Assembly: GCA_025667525.1 (NCBI GenBank)
Contig: CM046880.1
Coordinates: forward strand, 593,129,895 to 593,193,894
Direction of reading: 5' to 3'
DNA length: 64,000 nt
From: Glebionis coronaria
Lineage: Eukaryota > Streptophyta > Magnoliopsida > Asterales > Asteraceae
Position 1 is the first letter of the stretch. Each line of letters begins with the position of its first letter. The position numbers and the translations under genes were made by a program. Below, piece after piece: positions 19,560 to 29,966 of the stretch. The notes beneath the pieces are model-generated. The model worked only from the letters and a program-made list of their open reading frames with translations. It ran no database searches and was not told the origin of the DNA.

Positions 19560-20490
19560 AGATAATAAATGCATCAAGTATTGCAAGTAACGAATTTACT
19601 GATGTTTCGCGTTTCGTGTTTATAAGTGTGAGGTTGAGACTATTTCACGGGTTTTTATTGATATATAAGTGAAGACGTAAGACGTTTGAGCGGATTAGTA
19701 GAAGGCGGAAAAGTGAAAGCTGTAATGAGTAAACCAGATTGAGAAACCAAATGCAACTGATATTTGCAATATGATGTATCTTTCTTTGTGAGTTATTAGG
19801 TGTGTTTGTTTCTTTGCTACTTATTAAACCGGATGCCTGCTAGTAGTCCTGCATTAGCTGAAAGGGTCGCTTCAGCTGGCTCCATATCAGCAGTGGTATG
19901 TACACCTTGATAATGCTAAACAAAAGGCGGTGTTAATGCATCATTACTATTCAGTTACTTCGGGGAATTGATTTCCTAGGATCGACTCTTTCGCATCATA
20001 ATTGTTCACAAAGAGAGTGCTTTAAATGTCCATTTTCTATTATCACCAATACTACTCGCTTGGCGCATATGGAAACATATATTTTAGCATCGACAAAATA
20101 TTGCTCATTTGTGACTTGAGAGGACCTTTACAGAAAAAAGTCTTATCCAAAATGTCAATGAATAAGCATTAGATATGAGGGCGGTTAAGCTTGCTTCCGC
20201 TTGGACTGTTTCACCGTGGCTAAACTACAGGCCTCGACACGTCGAAGACATGAGCCAAAATCCAGTGGCGGAGCTAGGGAGCATCCCTTCCTGCCTTTGA
20301 TATGCTCCGCCAGTGCCTAAAACCTAGACGTAAACTAAAAAAAAAATAATGAAAGAACCATCTTATTGCCTAATTTGGCATCATTTTCCCTAAACAAGAG
20401 TCTCAATGGATTTTACTCAGATAAGTAAACATTTAAAATGCACAAACAAATTGGCTTATCAGCTCATTTGGTTTGTTTGTAAATCTTTGA
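19560..20490. other. Spacer, unit A
   Basis: A short in-frame piece MPASSPALAERVASAGSISA (about 19831-19890) may be an exon fragment of an unidentified gene. The segment around 19905-20085 recurs at 54215-54370 and 57770-57900. No RNA gene was recognised. Confidence 0.4.
20263..20315. mobile_element. 53-bp hAT-like micro-element, unit A
   Basis: CAGTGGCGGAGC ... GCTCCGCCAGTG form near-complete inverted termini around about 29 bp. Flanks (ccaaaatc/cctaaaac) are a decayed 8-bp target duplication. The unit B copy has it perfect. Confidence 0.8.
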
Positions 20491-20867
20491 GCTAGCGCGT
20501 AGGTCCCATAGCAAACAGTGGCGGAACCAGAAAGTTGGTGAAGTGGGGGCAAAATTTTTTTTGGACAAAAGACGTTGTATACACCAAAATAAAGATACAA
20601 ATATAAGATTTTTACATTGTTTTTCTCCTTTTGGGGGGCAATTTGAAGGTTTTTACGTTGTTTTATTTCCGAGTGGGGGCAATTCGAATTTACAATGGGG
20701 TGCATTTTAATAAAATGGTCCTAAAAATTTTTTTTTTACCCTAAAATTTGATTTTTTTTTGGCGAGCCATGGGGGGCGCCGCCCCCCCCACCCTCTAAAT
20801 AGTTCCGCCCCTGATAGCAAATATTGAGTGATCCCGAGGTCGAGAGTTCGTGCCTCTCTCACCCCAT
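20490..20867 (+). pseudogene. tRNA-Met(CAT) split by a hAT MITE; unit A copy 2
   Basis: The 5' arm is degenerate (GAGCTAGCGCGTAGGTCCCAT, 20489-20509). The sequence resumes after the MITE with the intron and T-arm (GTCGAGAGTTCG, then CTCTCTCACCCC to 20866). The anticodon loop has CCCAT where intact copies have CTCAT. It is non-functional. Confidence 0.85.
20516..20813. mobile_element. hAT-type MITE (298 bp) inserted in tRNA-Met
   Basis: The termini are CAGTGGCGGAACC and GTTCCGCCCCTG. An 8-bp target duplication ATAGCAAA (20508-20515 and 20814-20821) is perfect and diagnostic of hAT. The interior has no coding frame. The target lies in the tRNA anticodon/intron region. Confidence 0.92.
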
Positions 20868-21001
20868 TTCTTTCTCTTCAAACCTATTATTTATTGTTGT
20901 TTGTGCTGCTGTTTAGTGTTCATTTAACAAATGTTTCACTAGAAATGAATAATTCAAACCTACCAAGATATCTAAGGCAAAATAAAAAGCCTAATGACAT
21001 A

Positions 21002-21075
21002 GGCCTATTAGCTCAGCTGGTTAGAGCGTCGTGCTAATAACGCGAAGGTCGCAGGTTCGAGACCTGCATGGGCCA
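21002..21075 (+). tRNA. tRNA-Ile(AAT), unit A copy 2
   Basis: A complete 74-nt cloverleaf. Acceptor GGCCTAT/ATGGGCC plus A, D-arm GCTCAGCTGGTTAGAGC (A box), anticodon AAT in GTGCTAATAACGC, T-arm GCAGGTTCGAGACCTGC (B box). There is no intron. Two interrupted T runs follow (TTTCTTTTT). It decodes ATY isoleucine codons after A34-to-inosine editing. Confidence 0.96.
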
Positions 21076-21118
21076 TTTCTTTTTATTACTTTTACAAGTT
21101 TTATCTGTAGAAAAACAA

Positions 21119-21163
21119 GCTGCTAGGACTCGAACCTGGGACTCCTAGACAGAGTAGGAGCCG
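21119..21163 (-). other. tRNA-like 3' half (T-arm motif), unit A
   Basis: The minus strand reads AGGAGTCCCAGGTTCGAGTC then CTAGCAGC, which resembles a T-arm plus acceptor 3' strand. No matching 5' half lies upstream, so I cannot assign an isotype. It may be a tRNA relic or SINE piece. A second copy is at 54909-54953. Confidence 0.35.
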
Positions 21164-21312
21164 TAAAATACAATCAAAACGAGACATAGTGATTTAGCAC
21201 CAGTTGTTCTGAAGGCTCGGCCATTCTGGTGGCGCGTTGCTTATTGCTGAACTATAAGTTTTAATCTCATATTACATCTTTGTTCAACTGAATCAGTTTG
21301 CCTAAATCTTTT

Positions 21313-21678
21313 CAGGTCATTTATTTGGAGCCTCAAGTTTACTATATTAATAAGAATGTTTTCAGAATATGGTTAAAGAACTTACGGGTTCACCTTCACA
21401 AGAACCATTGCTTTCTAGACCAGCATATAATGCCATTAAGTCACTTAGTTTGAGGCTGCAATGTAATCGACCGCCACCATTGGGACCTATCATTCTAAAT
21501 AGACCAGCAATGATGGAGCTTCCATAAATACAACCACAAGTGCCTGCTGAGTCACCTATATGTGCACATATGTGTTACCTCAAAAATGGAGATCCGGTAA
21601 CTTTTATGAATGTGGAGTGGGATATTTTCTCGTGACTGTCCCAATGTTCCTAATTTTGACGAAATAATGTCTTATTAG
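21313..21678 (+). pseudogene. Zinc-knuckle protein fragment, unit A copy 2
   Basis: Same fragment as at 18903-19275, with its own indels. It follows the intact tRNA-Ile at the same distance as elsewhere, supporting block duplication. Confidence 0.5.
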
Positions 21679-22117
21679 ATAATCATGCTACATAACTATG
21701 CGTTTTGTGGTAAACAGTCTTGTATCACACGTTTCACAAGACCCCTCACACAATGTAATACAGTAAGTTGACACAGAAAGGCATCATCTCTAGCTTGAGA
21801 TTAATCAGAGCTAACTCACCAAGCCATGGCTACATAGTCCTCTGGGCTCTCACACGCAAAGGCCAATCACACGCAAAGGCCAATGGAGAAACTCCGGTCG
21901 CACAATTGCCAATACCTTTTATCATGTTAAATTACCTTTGTCTCGTGATAATCACACGTGCATTAATTGTATGCACCCCTTCCTAAACACGCTTCAATAT
22001 TGATTTAGAGATAATACAACTGTTGCTTATGTTGTTTCGAAAAAAAACAGCATTCATAACTACCCACACATATAAGAAAAAAAAAGTTTTGACTAAAAAT
22101 TGTAGGACTTTACCCTA

Positions 22118-22260
22118 ATGAAAGGGAGTCCCTCCAAAAACTCTGGATGGCTAAGGCAGAACCAAAGCCAAGGAGGGGGTTTGGAAATAGTTTTCAACCA
22201 GCAATTGACGCGCCTCGGTGATTACCTCATTAGCTGCGTCATTGCCCCAAGCGCAAAGAT
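22118..22260 (-). ncRNA. U4: U4 snRNA, unit A minus strand
   Basis: The minus strand from 22260 begins ATCTTTGCGCTTGGGGCAAT and runs colinearly with the plus-strand U4 through GGTTGAAAACTATTTCC and the 3' hairpin. Small differences include GTAATCACC in the stem region and an Sm site AGTTTTTGG instead of AATTTTTGG, which may weaken Sm-ring assembly. Promoter: ATCCCACATCG-type USE with a T-to-A flank (rc 22328-22338) and TATAAAAG (rc 22286-22293), 34 bp apart. It is probably functional or recently so. Confidence 0.9.
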
Positions 22261-22285
22261 ACTTACAACTGTAACCCAAACCCTT

Positions 22286-22338
22286 CTTTTATACACTTCA
22301 CCTACTCTTCATCTTACATCCTCTGTTCGATGTGGGAT
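22286..22338 (-). promoter_or_regulatory. Pol II-type snRNA promoter of U4, unit A minus strand
   Basis: CGATGTGGGAT (22328-22338) and CTTTTATA (22286-22293) are the reverse complements of the upstream element and TATA box, with 34 bp between them. Confidence 0.92.
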
Positions 22339-22850
22339 CAGTTGTGAATGGCAACTTTCAAACAATTGAATACGAGGGTTCCAAGTATATCATGTTGAAG
22401 TACCATTGATAAGGGTGTAGTATGTGTCATGGGTAGAGAACTCGATATGTCCCTACAATACAATGATATGGAGTCGGGCCGCTCCCCTAATGAATCCACG
22501 GGAGGTTGAAACCAATAAACCTCTTTTATATGCAAGATAGATGGATGTGTTATGACGCCACCCTAGGTCGAAGAATGACTCGTGGGATGAAGTTTATACA
22601 ATCAGTCAGAATTTGGACTTCGAATTTTGGTCTTAAAATTTCTCAACATGCTTATTTGCGCTAAAAAAAGCGAGCAAAATAGTAATTGAACAATATGAGA
22701 ATGTTCTTATTGGTATATCAAGAAACTTCATCATAGATTTACATAATCTTGGAGCTCCTTGGTTTAACTTAAAAATTAGTCACTAGTAGAGATCTATGCT
22801 AAGGAAAGTTGGTTTTGTTTTCAAAAAAAAGTGGGAGTCCATTTGAAGGA

Positions 22851-23131
22851 ACCAAGCTCGATTTTGTGAGCCAAGGGTGCACCGACTCGTTATCCTTTCA
22901 CTGTCGAGAGCGAGAAGTATTCACAGCTCTGTGAAACCAGCCTAACGCATTGCCCTCTACTCTAGGAACCAGGAAGCTCAAGCCTTCGCTCAAACCCCAT
23001 GGTACAACTCTTGACTTGGAACGGGCAAGCCAGAAATTGCAACAACTTGACCCTACCAGCAAGATTCGATCAATGTCCAACCCACTTTAATGCCCTCACT
23101 TGAGTGACAAGCTCGCGTTACTGAGCTCGGC
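22851..23131 (-). ncRNA. 7SL: 7SL RNA, unit A minus strand
   Basis: The minus strand from 23131 begins GCCGAGCTCAGTAACGCGAG, the expected plant 7SL 5' end (here with the GCG that the plus-strand copy has changed to TCG). It runs through AAAGTGGGTTGGACATTG, the S-domain GGCTGGTTTCACAGAGCTG and GGATAACGAGTCGGTGC, to a 3' end near 22851. A T8 run (rc 22823-22830) terminates it. With an exact GTCCCACATCG upstream element this is the best-looking 7SL gene in the window. Confidence 0.93.
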
Positions 23132-23154
23132 GAACATTGTGGTTCCAGAGGGTC

Positions 23155-23197
23155 TATATAAACAAGTATTAAGTTTCTTTCCTAGGCGATGTGGGAC
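23155..23197 (-). promoter_or_regulatory. Pol III-type promoter of 7SL, unit A minus strand
   Basis: The upstream element GTCCCACATCG (rc 23187-23197) is a perfect consensus. TATATA (23155-23160) lies 26 bp away, the Pol III spacing. Confidence 0.92.
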
Positions 23198-23385
23198 AAA
23201 ACAAAAGATTCCGGTTTTCCTTCACTGTACCAGCTAATGGATTTTCTTCTTCTTCGACCAACATTAAACTATTTCTAATATATAGTTTATACAATTCATC
23301 ATTGTGGCACATTGAGAATTGCCTGTTCTCTCGTATACAAAACATATAGTGGCCATGGATCTAACAATTCTTGTTTGCAAATATG

Positions 23386-23958
23386 TACATTGTCAAGACA
23401 CTGTTGGTTTTGCATATTCCCTAGGGGTGGCGACTGGCGAGCATGCCCCTTGCTACTTATCCAAATGACATATTTCGGCTAAAAACACATGCTATGATTT
23501 TTGGATCCAGAAATCAGCTTTTGAAGCCTGAAGCTAGATACCTATCGTTATTAACCAATATTTCCGAATATGGACATTGTCATTACAAATTATTAGCAAA
23601 TATATACTATTGCCTATCCTTATTAGAGATTTTACTGTTATTTTACGGCTTTCATTTTCTGTTTTTGGTCATCTTATGTACTCGTTGTAGCTACTCAAAC
23701 AATAAAAAATTCCATACGTACAAACACTTCAAACGTCCTGCTAGATATATATTACTTTCCATATTGTTAAAATGCACGTCATATATATAGCCAAAGATAA
23801 TGACTTTTTGATATTTTCCTTACTTTATAAAGATGCTACATCAGCTACCAAGAAAGACATTATATCAGCAGATTTTAAGGTAAAAGTATCTACAGCTACA
23901 ACATTATATTCCTTTTGTAGCTTGTAGAACAAGATTAAGACGAAACATGACAAACACC
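23386..23958. other. Junction sequence between units A and B
   Basis: AT-rich sequence with no copy elsewhere in the window. A 115-residue plus frame (23443-23790) is hydrophobic and has no recognisable domain. It ends where the unit B LARD LTR begins. Confidence 0.5.
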
Positions 23959-24421
23959 CATGAACATGATGTGATGCTCCTTGTGAGCAATCTAAACGTG
24001 ACAATAGTGCTCCTTATGAACATCATGAACATGATGTGATGCTCCTTGTGAGCAATCTAAACGTGACAATAGTGCTCCTTATGAGATTTATAAACATGAT
24101 GTGATGCTCCTCGTAAACATACAAAACATGATTTTGATACGCATTATGGGTGTCCTATACTTGGTTTGCTTTCGGTTAAACCCATATCATGGCATGATAA
24201 ATAATACTCGGCTATTTTTGAATATCTAAACATCGCAACCTTCAGCTACATTTCAAAGCTAAATAAACATTCTTACGTCATGTGTAGTCTAATAACATAA
24301 ATCTAAAACTGTTGATCACCTTTGATCTTGATTATGCATCCATAAGCCTTCCAATAACACTAAAGCATATTATAACCATACTAAGACATTTAGAACTTCA
24401 TAACCCATATATCTAACATGT
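23959..24421 (-). repeat. LARD LTR, unit B, segment 1 of 3
   Basis: Homologous to 6575-6975. It ends in CATGT (24417-24421), which is duplicated at 37542-37546 around the Athila-like element. Confidence 0.88.
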
Positions 24422-26220
24422 TGATAGGTGTGTAAACACCCATCATTTTTACCACTTAATTACAATAATAAATGAGCCAAAACGTGTATTTTATGTCATT
24501 TATGTCGGAATTATGCGTGGTTTGTGTTTTTGTTGTGATTTAGGACGAAAAGGTGAAAAGTGGAGAAAACACAGGCATTCACGGGCTTTTATCAAAGAAA
24601 AAGATGAAAGACGAAGTCGAGAAGTCAAGAGTGCAAAAAGAACAGAAGTCCAAGACCAACTCTGAAGATTTATCGAAGAAAAAGTCAAAAGACGGAAGTT
24701 TACTTAATGCCGAAGAACTCAAGTCTTATTTATTGAAGAATTAAAAGACGAGTTTAAAGAAATCCCAAGACAAAGTCCAAGTATTAAGAAGATTAACAAA
24801 GTATTAAGAAGATCAAGGACCAAAGCATGCAATTAAGGAAAAGTGGAAAGAGGGAGGAAGCTTCCTAAGCACTCCTTAATCTCCCCTATAAATAGATTAG
24901 GATGTATTCATTTTCACTTTAATTTTTGCACATTTAAATTCATGTCATTTACTTTATTGTCAAATTTAAATACATGTCTTGCACCTTAAATACCTTTAAT
25001 TTCAAGTAAGTTTCCATTTTTAATTCTTGTCAATCTTTATTTTTAATGTCAATCTCCTATCTACCTTTCTTTATTTGATCTTAATCTTCATGCTTTATTG
25101 TTTATGTTCATGTTCTTGATTTTTTATTGATTTATTTAAGTGGGTTTTGATCATTTTGGTTAGTTTTGTTAGTTTGATTTGTTTTTGATTGTTTGTTTAT
25201 GATTTGTAGATGTTTATTGATTAGTTAGATTTAATCTTGTGGTTGATTTTGTTTAGATTTTATTAGATCCGTATTATTTTTGGTTCTTCCTTGTTCTTCG
25301 CTGAATATTTATGTTCCCAGGATTATTCCGGATCAAGCACAGCAGAACATTCCGGATCAAGGTTTTGTGAAGAAACATTCCGGATCAAGACTATATTCCG
25401 GATCACTGGAAAAGTTGGTTCATTCGGAATATTTGATATTCCGGATCAAAGCTTTATTCCGGATCAAGGAAGATATTCCGGATCAGGGAGTTTCATCCGG
25501 AATCTTCAACATTTCGGATCAAGGAAATATTCCGGATCAAAGAGTTTCATTCGGAATAATTAATTATTCCGGATCAAAGTCTTCATCCGGAATCTTCAAC
25601 ATTCCGGATCATCAATATTCCGAATCAAGGACCATTATTCCGAATCAAGACTTTATTTCGGATAAGTGACATATTCCGGATAAAGGATTTATTCCGAATC
25701 AAGGATTTTGGTGAATATTTCGAGTGAAGAAGAATCATTCCGAACGAAGGTGACATTCCGGATGAGTGATTATTCCGAATGAAGGATTATTCCGGATGAG
25801 CTATCTTTCAGGTTCTTTTTAGTTTATGTTTTTAACTTTCTGTTTTTAATTTTCAAGCTTTATTTTTTCCGCCTTTTTCCTTAGTCGCACTTTAAGTTTA
25901 TTTGCCTTAGATTTATTTTAGCCTTGCCTTAGTTTTAAGTTTTAGTTGCGTTTTTAGTTTGCCTTAGCTAGATTTAAGTTTGCGTTATTTACTCTTAGTG
26001 CCTTTTAAATTTAGTCACGCTTTTAAATTCTTGTCTTTTATTTTAAATTAGTTTTAGATTTACTTTAATTTCCTTTTACTTTTACGTCTTGCATATTTTA
26101 TTTTAAAACAACCAAAAATATTCTTTTCCACCAAAAACAATTGAGTCGCATTTTGAACCGGAAATCAATTCGTTAAGATACCGAGAAACGAACTTTTCAA
26201 CTAGCAAAATCTCTTCATTA
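24422..26220 (+). repeat. LTR 1 of Athila-like array
   Basis: It starts TGATAGGTGTGTAAACACCC and ends AAAATCTCTTCATTA. A TATA box CTATAAATA lies at 24896-24904. It lacks about 35 bp (tgttggctagtttgac...) present in LTRs 2 and 3, and contains the TTCCGGATCAAG minisatellite (25320-25800) downstream of TATA. Confidence 0.9.
25320..25800 (+). repeat. TTCCGGATCAAG minisatellite in LTR 1
   Basis: About 20 spaced copies of ATTCCGGATCAAG and variants (TTCCGAATCAAG, TTCCGGATAAG, TTCCGGATGAG) lie in the transcribed part of the LTR. The 129- and 90-residue IPDQ-rich frames here are by-products. Equivalent arrays lie in LTR 2 (30900-31380) and LTR 3 (36480-36960). Confidence 0.9.
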
Positions 26221-26223
26221 AAA

Positions 26224-26240
26224 TGGCGCCGCTGCCGGCT
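26224..26240 (+). promoter_or_regulatory. Primer binding site, tRNA-Asp type, internal domain 1
   Basis: TGGCGCCGCTGCCGGCT lies three bases after the LTR end. It matches the complement of the tRNA-Asp 3' end (TGGCGCCGTTGCCGGGG) used by Athila elements, with a few mismatches. The same site in domain 2 at 31804 reads TGGCGCCACTGCCGG. Confidence 0.8.
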
Positions 26241-26461
26241 CTTTTCGTAAAGATTAACGGTTTTCTGTGAAAGACGCGTTGCTTTTTGGGATCCGTTCAC
26301 TCGTGAACGTTATTTTTCGTGTAAAAAATTTTCAAAAAATCCCAAAACATTTGAAAAATCATAATAAGCATTTCTTTTTCAAAGTTTTGCACCAAAAATA
26401 TTCCTCTTTATCCTCTATTATGTTTAATTCTTTTCTTTACCCCTCTTATTTATAATTCTTC

Positions 26462-27936
26462 ATGGATTCGTCTTGTGTGCGGTGTGGGAGACCATGGCAT
26501 GGTTTTCAAACATGTCAATGGTGTACTTGTGAGCGGTGTGGTTTTGTTATCGACGATACACAATTTGGATTTTGTCCATTTTGCAATTCAACAAATTCAT
26601 ACTTCTCCTCTTACAATACTTTCCCACCCTCTCCCGTCTATGTCAATCCCTATCCTCAAGATGCACCGGGTTTTCTCCATACCTGTGGTGCTATATTTGT
26701 GGGGGCCCTCACGATGCTTCTTCTTGTGATCCGTCGAAGGTCTTTGAGAAAGTTCTGTGCTATCATCCCAGTGTGTATAACTTTGAGCCCCCACATTATA
26801 CCGTCAGTCATCAACCCTTTTGTGCACTTCCTCCTGAGCAAATGGCCACACTTTTTGACACCTTTCACAAAGTTCAAGAAGCTTGCAACAAGATGATGGA
26901 GAAATGTCAAGCGGATCAGCAACAAGAGCAGGTATCTAACCTTAATTCTTATACTCCTCCTCTTGTGCCTCCATATTATTATGACAGTGATGACGATGAG
27001 AGTCCTATTTCTTGGAACGATGAGAATTCTATTCCTTCGCCCGATTTGCCGGCTCTGGAGCCTAAGGATTCGACCATCCTAAGGGATGAGGATATTAGCA
27101 CAATTCTTGCAAAGGAATCCGACGAATTCATAAAGTCTAGTGCTGATAACCTTGTCCCAATTCCAAGTGAATCTGAGTTGACATCCGACAGTGACGATGA
27201 GTATGATGCACTTTCTTCTGATGATGTTCCTTCCACCAACACTTTGGAAGAGGATTCTTTGGCTTTCTCTAATCCTCTTTTTGATCAAGATGATGATTTT
27301 ACTTCTAGTGATGACGAGTCACTATCTGATGAAGACGTTCCGAAGGAAACTTTCAAGATTTATTCGAACCCTTTATTTGATTTTGATGACGATTACATAT
27401 CTAGTGAGGTGAATCCTCTCTTTGACGAAGGGATTGAGGACATTGATAGCTCTGCTTCTCTTGCTATTGATGAGCTTACTTTGTTAGCCATGCCCCCTTC
27501 TATCGCTGAGGTGGAGAGTTCTGACTCTACTAGAAAGGTACCGCAGGTGGAAGGTAATTCTTCTCTTACTTCTCCTACTATATTGCCCCCTCATCCTACT
27601 GAATGCACGCCCAAGCGGGTGATGTATCACTTTCACTCTCTGGGAAATGAGGATGAGTGCTTTGACCCGGGAGGTGAAAATGACCATTCTATGATTGATA
27701 CCCTTACGGCTTTGCCAATTGGTCCGCATCCATTGTCTTTGGAGGATGACAATGTGATCCCTTTACCGACCCCACCTCCCGTGGATCAAGATTTCACATA
27801 CTTCTCGTATGTTGAAAGGACCTTCCTACCATTCAAGACTTATCCTCCTGCCTCTCCTTTGTTATATTCCTCCGAGAACGAGGACAAGGTCTTTGATCCC
27901 GGTATTACATTTGAGGCTTCCCCATGGACCATTTAA
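26462..27936 (+). pseudogene. Athila-like Cys-rich acidic protein, frameshifted copy
   Basis: This is the same gene as 32042-33517 but with one T missing in the CCGGGTTTT run near 26670. The N-terminal frame (26462 on) therefore leaves the main frame after PQDAPGF and stops at 26896, while the remainder (SPYLWCYICGGPHDASS...) stays open to 27936 in another frame. Only a handful of other substitutions separate the two copies, so inactivation is recent. A 466-residue frame starting at 26536 is the read-through of the C-terminal part with a false N-terminus. Confidence 0.9.
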
Positions 27937-29966
27937 TTCGGGGACGAGTCAGGCTTGTGACTCGGTTAACAAAAACAAGCGCTTTTTGGGAGGCAACCCA
28001 ACTATCTATCTATCTTTTTCTTTGTTTTTACCATTAGTGTAGGGGGATACCCGTTGGTGTTTGCTATCTCCTCTCTTCTACTATTCAGGGATTCGAGCGC
28101 TCAATGATCCACTCTTGATGATTCTTGACGACCCATGATTCCATGTTCCCATTTTCCCGGTTCTATCCTAAACTCTTTTCGATTCACTATTTTATATTTT
28201 CTAATATTTAAATAGGAATCTAGTTAGTTGTCTTTTCCTTAGCAAGATTTAAACAAAGTGCACAATGTCCTAAGTGTAGGGGAGTTTACTCCCACATGCT
28301 TAAACATTAAGGACAATGTTTATCTTAAGTGTAGGGGGGACTTCTATCGAAGTTAAGTGGCCTTTTCCTTGTATTTGTCCTCATTTTAACCAGAAAATCA
28401 ATTTTTCGACATTTTTCAAAATTTTTGATCTATTTTGGCCTATTAGTCTTTACCTTTGTATAGTTATTTTCTTTCCTTATTAGAATAAATTTTTAATAAA
28501 GTGGTTTTAATTTTCAAACGTTGTGTATCTTTTGACTCAACCCGAGTTTACTTATCTAAGTTTACTCTAGCTAATATCCTTAACGTGTTTAAGTCAAGTT
28601 TTGCTAGGCTTTTATTTAGGGAGCTATAAAACGCGAAAGTCTTAACTCTCACGGGTTAAGAACAAGAACTTTTCGCAAGTTCCTATAATTGATCCTAGAG
28701 AGTCGTTTATCAAGGGAACTTTAAAATGCGATTTCTAAACTTGAAAGAGTCTAAGAATTTGCAAGATCCTATAGATGACTCGAAAACCCAAAACTTTGAT
28801 TTAATAGGCTAAGCATCCACGAGTCTTCCTTGAGATTTTAAACTGTGGAGAACGAGAGATGATAGAGTCAATTATAAGTTTGGTATTCTTTCGTGAATTT
28901 ATGTGAGTTAATTATAAGCCTATTCTCCCATCGCTTGCTAATAAATTTATCTGCAATAAATAAGGTTGTACGATTTGAAAAGTTACTTAACTTCTAGCCC
29001 AAGATCGTTTAAAAGTTGATCGGTATGGATTAGAGTTCATAGCCAAGGCATAACTTATTGAAGCGGGACGAGAAGATTGGCGAGTCCGAAAAGGCCCTAA
29101 CAAGGCATGAGGGCTATATTTTGTTGCTAAAGATCCCAAGTGATGTGAAGAATCATTTATCAAAGATCAATATGAAGGATCGAGACACACGACGAAAAGC
29201 AAAAACTCCCCAAAAGTCATGGAGAAATCTATCTGAAAAGGCCCTAACAAGGTATGAGGATAAATAGATCCAAGTCCAAAAAGGAGACGGATCGTTGTAT
29301 ATCAAAGTCCAAAATAAAGACTGGAGAAAAATGAAGAAGTCGTGGTCCAAGTATGAATCTCTCAAAACTTCACATGAAGAAATTCCTATATGAAGAGAAG
29401 GCCATTATTTCATGAACGTCTCTCAAGGTTTGAAGTATGAAGTCGCTGCCAAATATCGGTCCGAGAAAGGTCTCAAATCGCGAAGCGAGTTATGCCAAGA
29501 TATGAACTTTATGAGGTCCCGAGAAGCAGTTTTAAAAGATTTTGTCCTTTAGCTAACTATTGATTAAATCGTTCACTTTATTTTCAGCCTAATAAACTAT
29601 CGAAATAAGTCAACAATGTATCCTCGTGATCATTCAAAACAACAATAAAATATAAGAGATACACCTAGGAATAAGGGAGTCTAAGTGAGTAATTGGCCCA
29701 CGTGAGTTCGTGTTAGTTTACTAACTTATAATAACAATGATCTTGTTTTTAAACTTGGTTTGGAGAAAGTTAAAACTTGAGAATGATGATTATTCACAAC
29801 ATCTCCAAAACCCGAAGGTATGTTTTTGATTTCTTTACTTTGAATGTTTATAATTTTCTATCTCTTTAATAAAGGCCAACATGGATTGATTTTGATGAAA
29901 AATGTAAACGTGCTTTGTAACTAATGCATTGCATGAGGACATTGCAATGGTCAAGTGTAGGGGATT
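27937..29966 (+). other. 3' non-coding part of internal domain 1, with polypurine tract
   Basis: About 2 kb without a domain-bearing frame. Four GTGTAGGGG purine motifs occur: at 28038, 28276, 28337 and 29956, the last abutting LTR 2 and acting as the polypurine tract. A 69-residue frame at 29058 carries two copies of SEKALTR(H/Y)E and is probably chance. Confidence 0.7.

Larger units (their letters stand above)
6575..23385 (+). repeat. Segmental duplication unit A
   Basis: Colinear with 23959-57255 once the Athila-like element, solo LTR and several 0.3-0.8 kb indels are removed. The ends are the gatgtgatgctcc repeat in the LARD LTR and the block ending GTGGCCATGGATCTAACAAT (about 23352-23371, and 57222 in B). 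Confidence 0.88.

Noticed and set aside
21119..21163. Complete minus-strand tRNA gene
   Set aside because: Only a T-arm and 3' acceptor-like strand are present. No D-arm or anticodon arm can be built upstream.
24500..24740. Lysine-rich 62-93 residue ORFs near the LTR starts (also 29929, 35513, 38386)
   Set aside because: They lie in the upstream part of the LTRs and terminate at different places in different copies. No domain and no conservation of frame.
25280..25669. 129- and 90-residue ORFs rich in IPDQ and GSG words (also at 30860 and 36453)
   Set aside because: They are translations of the TTCCGGATCAAG array in the LTRs, readable in several frames, with no domain.
26536..27936. 466-residue ORF as an independent gene
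   Set aside because: It is the frameshifted copy of the 491-residue protein at 32042. Its first about 45 residues are read in the wrong frame.
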